DNA from: an uncultured Senegalimassilia sp.
Lineage (GTDB): Bacteria > Actinomycetota > Coriobacteriia > Coriobacteriales > Eggerthellaceae
Assembly: GCF_934636665.1 (NCBI RefSeq)
Contig: NZ_CAKUAT010000003.1
Coordinates: 62,001 to 126,000, forward strand
Length of the DNA: 64,000 nucleotides
Direction: 5' to 3'
The translations under genes and the position numbers were made by a program. Positions 24,765-34,300 of this stretch are shown one piece after another. Under the pieces are notes generated by a model. It made no database searches. It saw only the letters and a program-made list of their open reading frames with translations, and had not been told where the DNA came from. Numbering within the stretch: position 1 is the first letter of the stretch; every line of letters begins with the position of its first letter.

Positions 24765-25410
24765 GGCATTCCCCTTTACTTGCCTGCGCCGATGCGTGGG
24801 CATGGCGCGGAATCAATAGTTCGAGCCTACCAAGAACTCGGCGAACCGTCTAGGAAAAATGCCCACATGAGGAAAAGTTACCGAAGCTATAAGGAAATAC
24901 TTCAGACGGCCCGGAACGCTAGCGCGCACGACGCGGAAGCCCGCTTACCTGGGGATTCACAAATCTGCAAGACTAAGGAGACTGCAACCCGCCAACGTTG
25001 CAAGGTCTTTCAGCCATTCCGACGTCTTCCTAGCAGAAGGATTGCTCCGAAACCTGCAAGGTCCACCCGACAGTTTTCGGTGTAACGGACAAGGGTTCTG
25101 CAAGATGGCGGCATCATACTCGTACCAGGCGATGAGGCGGCTGGATTTAAGCGGGCCGTGTCATGGGAGACGCTCCTGACCTGCTGCTTTACTCCCCATC
25201 GCCTCTCCTCCCTTTGGAACGGGCGGGCTCCTCGCAAACTCAGGGCCTGCCCGCCACAAGCAAGCGACTGCCGCGAAATGCAGGCGACTCTGCGACCCGG
25301 AGCATGCCGATGCCACGATCAACACCGCACGATCACCAAGCCACCTAACCAAGAACGCACCAGGAGGCGCGAATGCAAACACCAACCCGAATCGCTTCGC
25401 CGCAGCAAAC
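24765..25410. other. Long intergenic region, no gene seen
   Basis: About 650 bp. Open frames here (for example a 75-codon one on the minus strand at 25010-25237) lack ribosome binding sites, codon bias and recognisable similarity. One imperfect inverted repeat, GGGCGGGC near 25222 with GCCTGCCCGCC near 25246, is visible. No tRNA or structured RNA was recognised. Confidence 0.45.
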
Positions 25411-25438
25411 AGCGAGCCGCCCCGCAGGACGGCTCGCT
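25411..25438 (-). terminator. Hairpin downstream of the EF-G-like gene
   Basis: AGCGAGCCG (25411-25419) and CGGCTCGCT (25430-25438) form a 9-bp stem 21 bp after the stop codon. Read on the minus strand it is followed by GTTTGC, a weak T-tract. Confidence 0.6.
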
Positions 25439-25459
25439 GCAATCATCTTATGGACCTGT

Positions 25460-27526
25460 CTATGCCTTCGATGCCTGGTAAGCCTCGACCAGCTTCTTCG
25501 TCACATCGGCGGGCGCGGGGTCGTAGCCCTCCAGTTCGATGTAGTAGCTACCGGAACCGCGCGTCATGGCGCGCAGGTCCTTGGTGTAGCCGATGACCTC
25601 GGCATACGGCACGCGCACCATGATGACCGTCTCGCCCTCATCAGTGGAGTCAGTGCCTACGATACGTCCGCGACGCGTGGCGATGTCGCCCATAACGGTG
25701 CCGGCATATTCCTCGGTCACCACGATGTCCATGGTTGCCATGGGCTCGAGCAGAATGGCACCGGCCTGCTCGCATGCCGCACGGAAACCGATGCGCGCTG
25801 CGGTCTTGAACGCCATCTCGTTGGAGTCGACCGAATGGTACGAGCCGTCGAACACGGCGCACTTGATATCCACCATGGGATAGCCCGCCAAGAAACCCTC
25901 GGCCATTGCCTCCTGAACGCCCTTGTCAACGGCGGGGATCAAGCCGCCGGGGATGGCGCCGCCCTTGACCTCATCGACGAACTCGTAGCCCTCGCCAGGG
26001 TTGGGGCTGATACGCAACCAGCAGTCACCGAACTGGCCTGCGCCGCCGGTCTGCTTTTTATGGCGCCCCTGCGCCTCGGCCGTCTTCGTGATGGTCTCGC
26101 GATACGGGATGCGCACGGGAACCAGACGCGCCTCCACCTTCGCCTGCTCCTTCATGCGCGCAAGCAGCGTCTCCACCTGCGCCTCGCCCATTGCCGTGAC
26201 GATGGTCTGGTGCGTCTGCTCGTTACGGGCGACGCGCAGCGTGGGGTCGTTCTCGACCGCGCGCGCAAGGAAGGTACCGACCTTGTCCTCTTCCTTCTTG
26301 TTGGCAGCCTCGATGGCAACGGGATACTGCGGTACGGGCAGCGGCAGCGGGTCGATGGACATCGTGCCCGATTGGGACAGCGTGTCGCCAGCGCGCGTGT
26401 CGGTGAGCTTGGGAACCACGATGATGTCGCCGGCCTTCGCCGACTTCACGTCCGTGGCCTCCTTGCCCATCATCACGTACAGATGACCCAGGCGGTCCTT
26501 CTTTCCCGTGCGTGCGTTGGTGAGTTCCATGCCGGGCGTGAGCACGCCGCTGATCAGCTTCAAGTAGCTCAAGCGTCCCACGAACGGGTCGGCAACGGTC
26601 TTGAAGACGAACGCCGCCGGCTCGCCGTCCTCGTCCACGAACGTCTCCTCGCCGTTGGCAAGACGGAAGGCGCCGTGGTGGCGCGGGTGCGGGAAGTAGG
26701 TGCAGATATCCTTCATCACGCAACGGATGCCCTGCTCGATGATGGTGGAGCCCACGTACACGGGAATGAACAGCTCCTGCGCGATGGCCTTGTCGAGCAG
26801 GCTTTCGAGCTCTTCCTGCGTCAGCTGCTCGGAGCCGTCCAGATACTTCATCATCAGGTCGTCGTCGGCCTCGGCAACCAGGTCGCACAGGCGGTCGCGC
26901 GCGATCTGCGCCGCCTCGGCGTACTCGGCCGGGATATCCTCGATGCGGTCATCGGTGGTGCCATCCTGATCGAAATAGCGGGCCTTCATGCGCAGCACGT
27001 CGATGACGCCCTTGAAGTCCTCGGCAACGCCGATGGGGATGGTGACCGGGCCCAAGCGGCTTCCGAAGCGCGCGTGGAGCTGCGCCATGATGGTGTCGAA
27101 GTTCGCGTGCTCGCGGTCGATGTGGTTAATGAATACGGCGCGAGACAGGCGCATGCCTTCGGCCTCGCGCCACAGCTTCGTGGTCATGACCTGCGGACCT
27201 GCAACGGCGTCAATAACGAACAGCGCCATTTCGGCAGCTTGCATGGTGGCAAGCGTGTCGCCGATGAAGTCGGGATGGCCCGAGGTGTCGAGCAGGTTGA
27301 TCTTGTAATCGTGGTACGGAATGGGCGCGACGGAAGTGCCCAGGGTGAACTTGCGGCGGATCTCCTCCTGGTCGTAATCAAGGTAGGATTTGCCGTCGTG
27401 GGTAGTGCCCATGCGCGGCGTGCGGCCTGAGACGTGCAGCATGGCCTCGGCAAGCGAGGTTTTGCCGGCGCCGTCTTGGCCCACCAGCACGATGTTTCGG
27501 ACATGTTCGGTAGCAGGAGCTGCCAT
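25460..27526 (-). CDS. Elongation factor G-like GTPase (EF-G2 type)
   Basis: Translational GTPase of 688 residues with EF-G domain order: G domain (1-270), domain II, then III-V ending in a typical EF-G C-terminus (MVRVPYAEVIGYTKDLRAMTRGSGSYY). The G motifs depart from canonical EF-G: Walker A is GQDGAGKT, G3 is DTSGHPDF rather than DTPGH, and G4 is NHID rather than NKxD. Such EF-G-like paralogues are common in actinobacteria and Coriobacteriia next to a canonical fusA, which is not here; their role in translation or ribosome recycling is not settled. AAGGTG precedes the ATG. It is monocistronic with its own downstream hairpin. It should not be annotated as the housekeeping fusA. Confidence 0.88.
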   Translation of the reverse strand: MAAPATEHVRNIVLVGQDGAGKTSLAEAMLHVSGRTPRMGTTHDGKSYLDYDQEEIRRKFTLGTSVAPIPYHDYKINLLDTSGHPDFIGDTLATMQAAEMALFVIDAVAGPQVMTTKLWREAEGMRLSRAVFINHIDREHANFDTIMAQLHARFGSRLGPVTIPIGVAEDFKGVIDVLRMKARYFDQDGTTDDRIEDIPAEYAEAAQIARDRLCDLVAEADDDLMMKYLDGSEQLTQEELESLLDKAIAQELFIPVYVGSTIIEQGIRCVMKDICTYFPHPRHHGAFRLANGEETFVDEDGEPAAFVFKTVADPFVGRLSYLKLISGVLTPGMELTNARTGKKDRLGHLYVMMGKEATDVKSAKAGDIIVVPKLTDTRAGDTLSQSGTMSIDPLPLPVPQYPVAIEAANKKEEDKVGTFLARAVENDPTLRVARNEQTHQTIVTAMGEAQVETLLARMKEQAKVEARLVPVRIPYRETITKTAEAQGRHKKQTGGAGQFGDCWLRISPNPGEGYEFVDEVKGGAIPGGLIPAVDKGVQEAMAEGFLAGYPMVDIKCAVFDGSYHSVDSNEMAFKTAARIGFRAACEQAGAILLEPMATMDIVVTEEYAGTVMGDIATRRGRIVGTDSTDEGETVIMVRVPYAEVIGYTKDLRAMTRGSGSYYIELEGYDPAPADVTKKLVEAYQASKA

Positions 27527-28052
27527 ACGATCACCTTCCCCTTATAAAGGCGTCGCGCCCGATTCGCCAACTCGATTCAAGCGCGAAACGCAGTCGAACC
27601 AAACGGTCGGAACACTACCGATAGTGTAGCGCAAAACCCTCCGCGAACCGGCAAAACGCCTGATGATGGATACGCCCCGGGGCGTTGCAGGAAGGCATCC
27701 ATCGGCGAGCAGAGGCTCCGCATGGGAAAACCGGGGGCCTCGAAGGCATCATGGGGAAGGCGGGTCGAAAACGAGCGTGAAAGCTAGGAGAAAGCGAACG
27801 GGAAACCAAGGCGTTACCAGAAGGCGAAGCTGCCGGCAAGCCGATTCGTCGCAGAGGAAGGCGGGCCGACCGGCAATCCAAAATGAGACATGTGGCGAAC
27901 TCGTTACGCGTTGGTGACAGCGTCGGCGTGCGCGGGCCCGCAGCACCCGCAGCGCGATACCCTACGAATAGCGGAACGCGGCTGCTAGGCCCGTCCCGCA
28001 CAAGACTTACCACGCGCCGCACCCCTGCGGCGCTACGCATAAGGAGCAGCTC
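27527..28052. other. Intergenic region between divergent genes, no gene seen
   Basis: About 525 bp between the EF-G-like start and the small membrane protein gene. A palindrome, CGCCCCGGGGCG (27673-27684), is present. A 208-codon minus-strand frame overlaps this region and the next gene, but it lacks a ribosome binding site and looks like a GC-driven shadow. Confidence 0.45.
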
Positions 28053-28418
28053 ATGGCGTTCCCGAAACATCCCATCATCGACGTGAACCCGGTCGACGCA
28101 GCGCGCGGCGCTGCCGCTGCCGCCCAAACAGCAGCAGAGCCTTTCACGCCGCCCTCGTTCGGCAAACGCGTCGGGAAGGTGGACAATCAGCCGCTGCATA
28201 CCACGTTCGTCGACGGCCACGGCAACCCCGTTCGCAATCAAGGAGATGCCGCCGCTGCCGCTTCACGCCTGACGGGCGCAGCTCAAACCGTGGCAGGCGC
28301 CGCCGTCATGGCAGTGGGCGTTCCCATGCTCATACTGCCCGGACCTGGCGTACTAGCTATCGGCGCAGGCGCCGCTATAGCCGCCGGAGGCATCAAGAAG
28401 ATCCGCAACGGGAAATAG
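28053..28418 (+). CDS. PGPG-motif small membrane protein
   Basis: Protein of 121 residues. The first 80 are hydrophilic, Ala/Pro-rich and probably disordered. Residues 82-117 are a hydrophobic hairpin (TVAGAAVMAVGVPMLILPGP then GVLAIGAGAAIAAGG), ending in the basic tail KKIRNGK. The PGPG turn between two hydrophobic stretches recalls the PGPGW family of actinobacterial transmembrane proteins, whose function is not known. AAGGAG sits before the ATG. No operon partner is apparent; the next gene is 470 bp away. Confidence 0.65.
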   Translation: MAFPKHPIIDVNPVDAARGAAAAAQTAAEPFTPPSFGKRVGKVDNQPLHTTFVDGHGNPVRNQGDAAAAASRLTGAAQTVAGAAVMAVGVPMLILPGPGVLAIGAGAAIAAGGIKKIRNGK

Positions 28419-28887
28419 CGCAGGAAGCAGCGGTTTCCCGTCGTTCCCGAGCCTTTGCGCCCAGCAGCAGCAACCCTTCGAACCCCATAGCCCGCATATC
28501 GTCTTGTGCGATGCGCGGGCTGTTCGTTCTCTTGACCCCGAACCTCTCTCGAGGCAATCCGTCTGCATACCGTTTTACGGCAGCGGGCTTTTTGTCGCAC
28601 GATCCCCACCCTACAAGCTGCACACGCCCCCGCTCAGCGGCTTCGCAACCGTCGATTGGCAACGCAACGGCTATGCGCCTTGCGCGATGCGCGGGCTACT
28701 CGCTTTCTTCGCCCCGCAAGCCGCACGCACGCCAGCTCAACGGCTTCGCAACGCGAAGGCAACGCTAGGGCTTTTCCGATTGCAACCAGCAGTCGCAGGC
28801 GTACTATTCCTTTCCTGCAGAGGCAAAACGCCCCGAAGGAGCAAGCGCGAGCGCAAACCCGCGCATCGATACTGAACGGAGGCACGT
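28419..28887. repeat. Intergenic region with degenerate direct repeats
   Basis: No gene is supported. Two word pairs recur: TTGTGCGATGCGCGGGCT (28504-28521) with TTGCGCGATGCGCGGGCT (28680-28697), and GCTCAGCGGCTTCGCAAC (28632-28649) with GCTCAACGGCTTCGCAAC (28735-28752). Offsets are 176 and 103 bp, so it is a mosaic rather than a simple tandem array. Origin unknown. Confidence 0.5.
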
Positions 28888-29814
28888 ATGTGCACGGCGA
28901 TTCGATTCACCGACCCTGACGGAAACCTGTATTTCGGCCGCAACCTGGACTGGGCGTACGGCTATGGCGAAACCATCACGTTCACGCCGCGCAACCATCC
29001 CGCGAACACGGGGCATCGTGCGGTGCTGGGCATGGCCATCGCGTCGGAAGGGTACCCGCTGTACTTCGACTGCGCCAACGAGAACGGCCTGGCCATCGCC
29101 GGCCTGAACTTCCCCGGCTACGCATACTTCCCCGACGACGCCCGTCCGGGAACCACGGCAGTCGCACCGTACGAATTCCCCTTGTGGGTCACCTCGAACT
29201 TCGACAAGGTCGACGACGTCGAGGCGGCGCTGGCGAACATCACGCTGGTGAACAAGGGCTTCGGCGACTTCCCCATCAGCATGCTGCACTGGATCATCGC
29301 CGACGCCAGCGGCTGCATCGTGGTGGAGTCCACCGCCGAGGGCCTGCAGGTGATGCGCGACCCCGCCGACGTGCTTGCCAATCAGCCGGGCCTTGCGTGG
29401 CACCTGGAGAACCTGCGCAGCTACATGAACGTGACCCCCGGCGCGCCTAGCTCCGTGACCTGGGCGAACGCAACGCTGACGCCCTACGGCGCCGGCGCGG
29501 GCATGCGCGGGCTGCCCGGCGACGTGTACTCGCCCTCGCGCTTCGTGCGCGCGGCGTACCTGAACGCGCATCATGCGCCGAAGGACACCGAGACCGGCAA
29601 CGTCGCGCGCGTCTTCCGCACGCTCGGCGGCGTGGCCATGGTGGAGGGAAGCGCGCAGATGAACGACGGCGCAAACGAGTTCACCGTGTTCACCAGCGCC
29701 TATTCCGCACGCGAGGGCCGCTACTACTTCAACACCTACGAGAACCCCGCCTACACCACCGCCGCATTCAAGGACTTCGACCTCAACGCCACCGAAGTCC
29801 AGCAGGTCCAGTAG
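28888..29814 (+). CDS. Bile salt hydrolase (choloylglycine hydrolase family)
   Basis: N-terminal nucleophile hydrolase of 308 residues. After Met removal the nucleophile is Cys2 (MCTAIRFTD). Arg18 and Asp21 (FGRNLDW) and the block YFDCANENGLAIAGLNFPGY, as well as LANQP (Asn) and SPSRFVRAAY (Arg), match catalytic and oxyanion residues of Bifidobacterium longum bile salt hydrolase, which it resembles along its length from memory. It would cleave glycine- or taurine-conjugated bile acids; penicillin V acylase or N-acyl amide activity is the main alternative. ACGGAGG precedes the ATG. No signal peptide is seen, so it is probably intracellular like other bacterial enzymes of this type. A repeat element follows. 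Confidence 0.87.
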   Translation: MCTAIRFTDPDGNLYFGRNLDWAYGYGETITFTPRNHPANTGHRAVLGMAIASEGYPLYFDCANENGLAIAGLNFPGYAYFPDDARPGTTAVAPYEFPLWVTSNFDKVDDVEAALANITLVNKGFGDFPISMLHWIIADASGCIVVESTAEGLQVMRDPADVLANQPGLAWHLENLRSYMNVTPGAPSSVTWANATLTPYGAGAGMRGLPGDVYSPSRFVRAAYLNAHHAPKDTETGNVARVFRTLGGVAMVEGSAQMNDGANEFTVFTSAYSAREGRYYFNTYENPAYTTAAFKDFDLNATEVQQVQ

Positions 29815-29836
29815 CCACACCCACCCGCCCAAATCC

Positions 29837-30149
29837 AGACACTTCGGGGACGTAGGACTATCTGTCAACTTTACGAGGCCGCGCACCAACGGGCGATCTT
29901 CACCAAGGACCTTGCTCGCATTGCGCGCATGGCCGCAAACGACAAACGCACGCACGAGCCGCGACGGGAATAGACGAGGTGACCGCCACTCCGCAAGCTG
30001 ACAGTTAGCGCTACGTCCCCGAAGCGTCTCAGCCAAGGATCATGCTCGCATGGCTGTAGACGGCAACGTACGCACGGGCCGCGACGGGAATAGACGAGGT
30101 GACCGCCACTCCGCAAGCTGACAGTTAGCGCTACGTCCCCGAAGTGTCT
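29837..30149. repeat. MITE-like element with 19-bp terminal inverted repeats
   Basis: The ends are AGACACTTCGGGGACGTAG (29837-29855) and its exact complement (30131-30149). The right portion is duplicated: 29945-30031 and 30065-30151 are the same 87 bp with about three differences, offset by exactly 120 bp, so a second copy of the right end sits at 30011-30029. A 35-codon frame, 29866-29973 (QLYEAAHQRAIFTKDLARIA and onward, ending in TAG), is inside and might be the tail of a lost transposase; I cannot assign it. No intact transposase is present. Confidence 0.7.
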
Positions 30150-30301
30150 CAAAATGCATAAAGCGGGGTTTGCTTGACAATGTGCCGCATATGTCACGTC
30201 GCAGGTGCTAATTGGCTGCCGCGTTGACGCGTTGTGCTATCATCCCTTCAGGACGAGTGACGCTTCCAGGCATCTGGGAGCACAATAAGAAAGAAGGAAT
30301 C

Positions 30302-31165
30302 ATGGCAGAAGAGTGCTCGCACGAGTGCGGCAGCTGCGGTGTTTCGGGGTGCGGCGAGCGCACCGCTGCCGGCCCCACCAAGCTTGAGACGAACAAGCGC
30401 AGCAACGTCAAGCACGTCATCGGCGTCGTCTCCGGTAAGGGCGGCGTAGGCAAGTCCCTGGTCACCAGCCTGCTTGCCAGCGAAATGAACAAGCGCGGCA
30501 ACAAGGTGGGCATCCTAGACGCCGACATCACCGGCCCTTCCATCCCGAAGACCTTCGGCATCACCAACCCGCTGACCGCCGACGCCGACGGCATCCTGCC
30601 CGGCCAAACCCAAACGGGCATCAAGGTCATGTCCACTAACCTCATGCTTCCCAAGGGCGACCTGCCGGTGGCATGGCGCGGCCCGGTCGTGTCCAACGCC
30701 ATCCGCCAGTTCTGGAGCGAGACGAACTGGGGCGACATCGACTACCTGTTCGTCGACATGCCTCCGGGAACCTCCGACGTGCTGCTCACCGTGTTCCAGT
30801 CGCTGCCCGTCGACGGCATCGTCACCGTGTCGGCTCCCCAGGAGCTGGTGGCCATGATCGTGGGCAAGGCGGTCAACCTTGCACATGACATGGACGTCGA
30901 GGTGCTGGGCCTGGTGGAGAACATGGCCTACTTCAAGTGCGACGACTGCGGCAAGGAACATCACATCTTCGGCGAGCCTCAGGGCGCCGAAGTTGCCGAG
31001 CGCTACAACATCCCCGCCTACACCACTCTGCCCATCGACCCGAAGTTCGCGCGCCTGTGCGACGAGGGCAAGGTCGAGGACTACGACGTGGAAGGCAAGC
31101 TGGACGTCATCATCGACAAGATCGTCGAAGCTGCCGAAAAGCAGGACGAGGAAGCCGCCGAATAG
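30302..31165 (+). CDS. Mrp/NBP35-family P-loop ATPase, Fe-S cluster carrier
   Basis: Cytoplasmic protein of 287 residues. An N-terminal cysteine cluster (CSHECGSCGVSGC, residues 5-17) resembles NBP35-type scaffolds. It is followed by the deviant Walker A motif SGKGGVGKS, DADITGPSIPK, VDMPPGTSD (switch II) and the paired CDDCGKEHHIFG near residue 220 (CxxC for the bridging cluster). The family assembles and transfers [4Fe-4S] clusters. AAGGAA precedes the ATG at 30302. A clear terminator follows, so it is a single-gene unit. Clients may include the many Fe-S enzymes of an anaerobe; specific partners are unknown. Confidence 0.92.
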   Translation: MAEECSHECGSCGVSGCGERTAAGPTKLETNKRSNVKHVIGVVSGKGGVGKSLVTSLLASEMNKRGNKVGILDADITGPSIPKTFGITNPLTADADGILPGQTQTGIKVMSTNLMLPKGDLPVAWRGPVVSNAIRQFWSETNWGDIDYLFVDMPPGTSDVLLTVFQSLPVDGIVTVSAPQELVAMIVGKAVNLAHDMDVEVLGLVENMAYFKCDDCGKEHHIFGEPQGAEVAERYNIPAYTTLPIDPKFARLCDEGKVEDYDVEGKLDVIIDKIVEAAEKQDEEAAE

Positions 31166-31197
31166 CGGGAATCCCGCCACAAGCCTTTAAGATCGCG

Positions 31198-31235
31198 AAA
31201 GCCCGCGAACCCATTGGAGTTCGCGGGCTTTCTCT
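31198..31235 (+). terminator. Intrinsic terminator of the Mrp-like gene
   Basis: AAAGCCCGCGAAC and GTTCGCGGGCTTT form a 13-bp stem with an 8-base loop (31198-31231), followed by CTCTTTG. It lies 33 bp after the stop codon. Confidence 0.85.
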
Positions 31236-31307
31236 TTGTTTGCAACCATGCACAACAACCGGTGAACAGCGGCCACCGATTCAATAAACCGCCTAGTCAT
31301 CCGTCGG

Positions 31308-34300
31308 TCAACGGCTACGACGGCGCGCCCATATCGCAACCGCCAGCGCGACGACGGCGACGATGGCCAGCGGAAGAACAGGCGCGCTATCGCCGGTTCC
31401 CGCAGACAAAGCGCCTGCCCCCTGCGGTTCGCCCGAATCCTTTGGCCCACCAGGGCTCTTGGAAGCATCGGGCTTCTCCGAATCAAGGTCTTCCGTATCA
31501 TCAGGGTCCTCAGAATCGTCCGACTCTTCAGGCTCAGAGGCAACATCCAAGGCGTCGGATATCGCATAGCCGACGCGCGTGTGCAGGTCGGGTTCCTCGC
31601 CCTCTCGCGCAACAACGCCATCAACGCCCACCGCCGCAGCAACCCCCGCGGGCGGGGCCCCGGCGCCTATGGCGTTGCCGAACCGCGAGCTATCCCAGCC
31701 CAGCGCCACCCAACGCCCGCCGACCCAGCCGCCGGTCGAGTTCCCGACGAAATCATACGACCCCGCCGCGTTCAGCGACGAATCGAACAGCTGCGTCTCC
31801 TGCGGTTCGAACGCGCCCTTGTTCCCTATCGCGATGCGCGTTGCCGCCACCGCACCCTGCTCGCCGACGACCAGATCCGTATACGTCGCCGCAACCGAGC
31901 TGACCGGGACAAGCTCACGGCAGGCGGTTTGCACGCCCGAACGGTCGAACCGCACGATCGCGCCTCCACGCGACGCATCGCCTTGCGACCCGCTGGCATC
32001 CAAACGGCCCGATGCCAGCACATACACGGCATCATCGCAGGCCGCCACATCGTTGACTGCCTGATACCCGCTCAGCTTGCACACGCGCACCGGATCAAGG
32101 CTTTCGGTGAAATCCGCAAGCGCATCGGGATCCAGCTGAGCGGGCGCAGTCGCGAAAAGCGCCGCCACCGACTCGGCATCGTACAGGCGCACCGTAAGGT
32201 CCACCCCGCCGGGATAGCCGTTGCCATCGAGAACGTTCTCGGTGAACATGGCAGCGATCAGCCCGTCACCCGCATCGTAGACACCCGACGCCCGCGTCCA
32301 AAGCACGCACTCCGCAGCCGAAACCGCAGCACTCGCATCCGCCCCACCTGCCGCAACGTCCGCGAACGCCGACGTCATCACATAACCCTCGCCGAAGCCA
32401 AGCTGATACGCATACATCCCCAAAACCGGCACGTTCCCCACCGTCATGGCGCGAACGGTGCCAGGGAACCGGCTGAGGGACGCCTCGCCGAGTACCCGAT
32501 GCGACCCAAGGTCCACCAAGTAGGCGCGCGCCAAGTCGGAAGCGTCGAAGTTCTCGAACGATACCGTCACCAGGCAGCGGTCATCGGGCAGGCCAGCGCA
32601 CTGCAGCACCGCGCTGGCCTGCGGATACGTTGGCAGCGCCGCGCCGTCGATCTTCGCTTCGCTCACCTTCGACGGGTCCTTCTCGTCAATGGTTTCCAGG
32701 TACAGGCTCTCGCCGACCGCGCGCAGGAAGCAGTGTGACCCGTCGCCACGAGCGAACACCGAAGATATGCCGACGCGCTCGTCGAGCGGGTCGGTCTCCA
32801 GCTCGTAGAAGCCATGCTTGCCGAAGCTCGCCAGGCCGGACGGGGAAAACGGCACGCGGATCTCCTCGGAATACACCTCTTGCCCATCAACCACGCCCAA
32901 CAAGAAGCAACCCGCGGGGAACACCGCTTCGCAAGCGCTGGTCGGCAAAACCTCGCCAGGATTGAGCTGATATCGCATGGAAACGGTTTCGCCGCTCACG
33001 TCCGCGGCGGAGAAGATACGCTTCCCGTCGATCACGAGATACGGAAACGCCTCGTTCTCGAACGCCTTGTAAAGCGCGGGATACGACATGGCGAACGTCA
33101 CAGGGCCCCAGTTCAGCAGCGTGCCAGACTGCAAGGAAAGGGAGAAGTTGCCCGGAACCGGCTCGTCGGCGTCCGACCAGGAAACGGTGACGGCGCCGGA
33201 ATCTTCGCCGCATTCGCCAAACGAGAACGTCAATCCCGTGAAACCGCCGCCAATGCTCTCGCCGAAATTCGTGGAGGGATACGTGGTCGGCGACACCTCC
33301 TGGCCGGCATACAGCATGCACCCGTACCCGTCGCCCGTGATCGCAGCAGGCGCGTAACCGATCCCTTCGGAGTGGGTGGCGTCCATGTCGGGGTCGACCA
33401 GCTCGATAAGCTGGTTGCCGGGCGCTCCGGAGGTGTTCTGATGTAGGTAGTCGTTCCCTTCCGCGGAAAGCGCCGCCTGCACACGGAAGAGCCTGAAGCC
33501 CGACGGCAGCTCGAAATCCTGACCGCCGCGCTTGTACACCAGCGACTGGTTGCCGGCATAGCGATCGTATTGCAGCAGGTAAAACGACGAGAACAGGCCC
33601 TTCGTCGGGTCAAGCAGATCGTCGGAATCGGACACGGCGATAAACCCGCCACATTCTGCAAGGTCGGAGCTCGTGAACGCGGAAAGCACCTGATCGATCG
33701 AATGCTCGTCGTAGTGCTGTGTGACGCCGCCGCGCTGCACGTCGATCCCATCGGCGTTCGCGACCACGCGCACGACCTTGCTTTCGTCAATCCAACCGAG
33801 CATCCATTTGAAGAAGGCGTTGGTGTCGCCGGCGTTATTGTCCATCAGGTCGAACGTCAGGCACCCCGAACGCCCCGACAAGCCGACCGTCGATTTCCGA
33901 TAACTGTACAGATCGGGAAGGCCGAGCACGTGGCCCGTTTCGTGAATGAGCGTGGAAGCCGCCATGTCCGCAGCGCAGTTGTCGGCCAGCAGGAACGCGT
34001 TCCACAGACGCATGCCATCCCATGAACGTTCATACGCCTCGGGAGGAGCCTGCTGCGGCACCGTCCATTCCTGGCTCCACCAGGTGCTTCCCCACCCGGC
34101 ATCGGGCCCGGCGAAATGCAGGTACACGCAATCGATGTACCCATCGCCGTTTCCATCGAATTGCGAAAGGTCCAGGGTCTCGTCAAGCGCGTCGAGCGCT
34201 TCGACGAACAGCGAGTTGATGTCGTGCTGATAGTAGCTGCGCTCGTGTTTGGCCTGGTAGTCCACGGCGGTTCCGGAGATGTCGAGCGCACCGTAGCTCG

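Noticed and set aside
29871..30197. Minus-strand frame of 108 codons with a repeated FGDVALTVSLRSGGHL unit
   Set aside because: It only translates the duplicated MITE-like element; no ribosome binding site.
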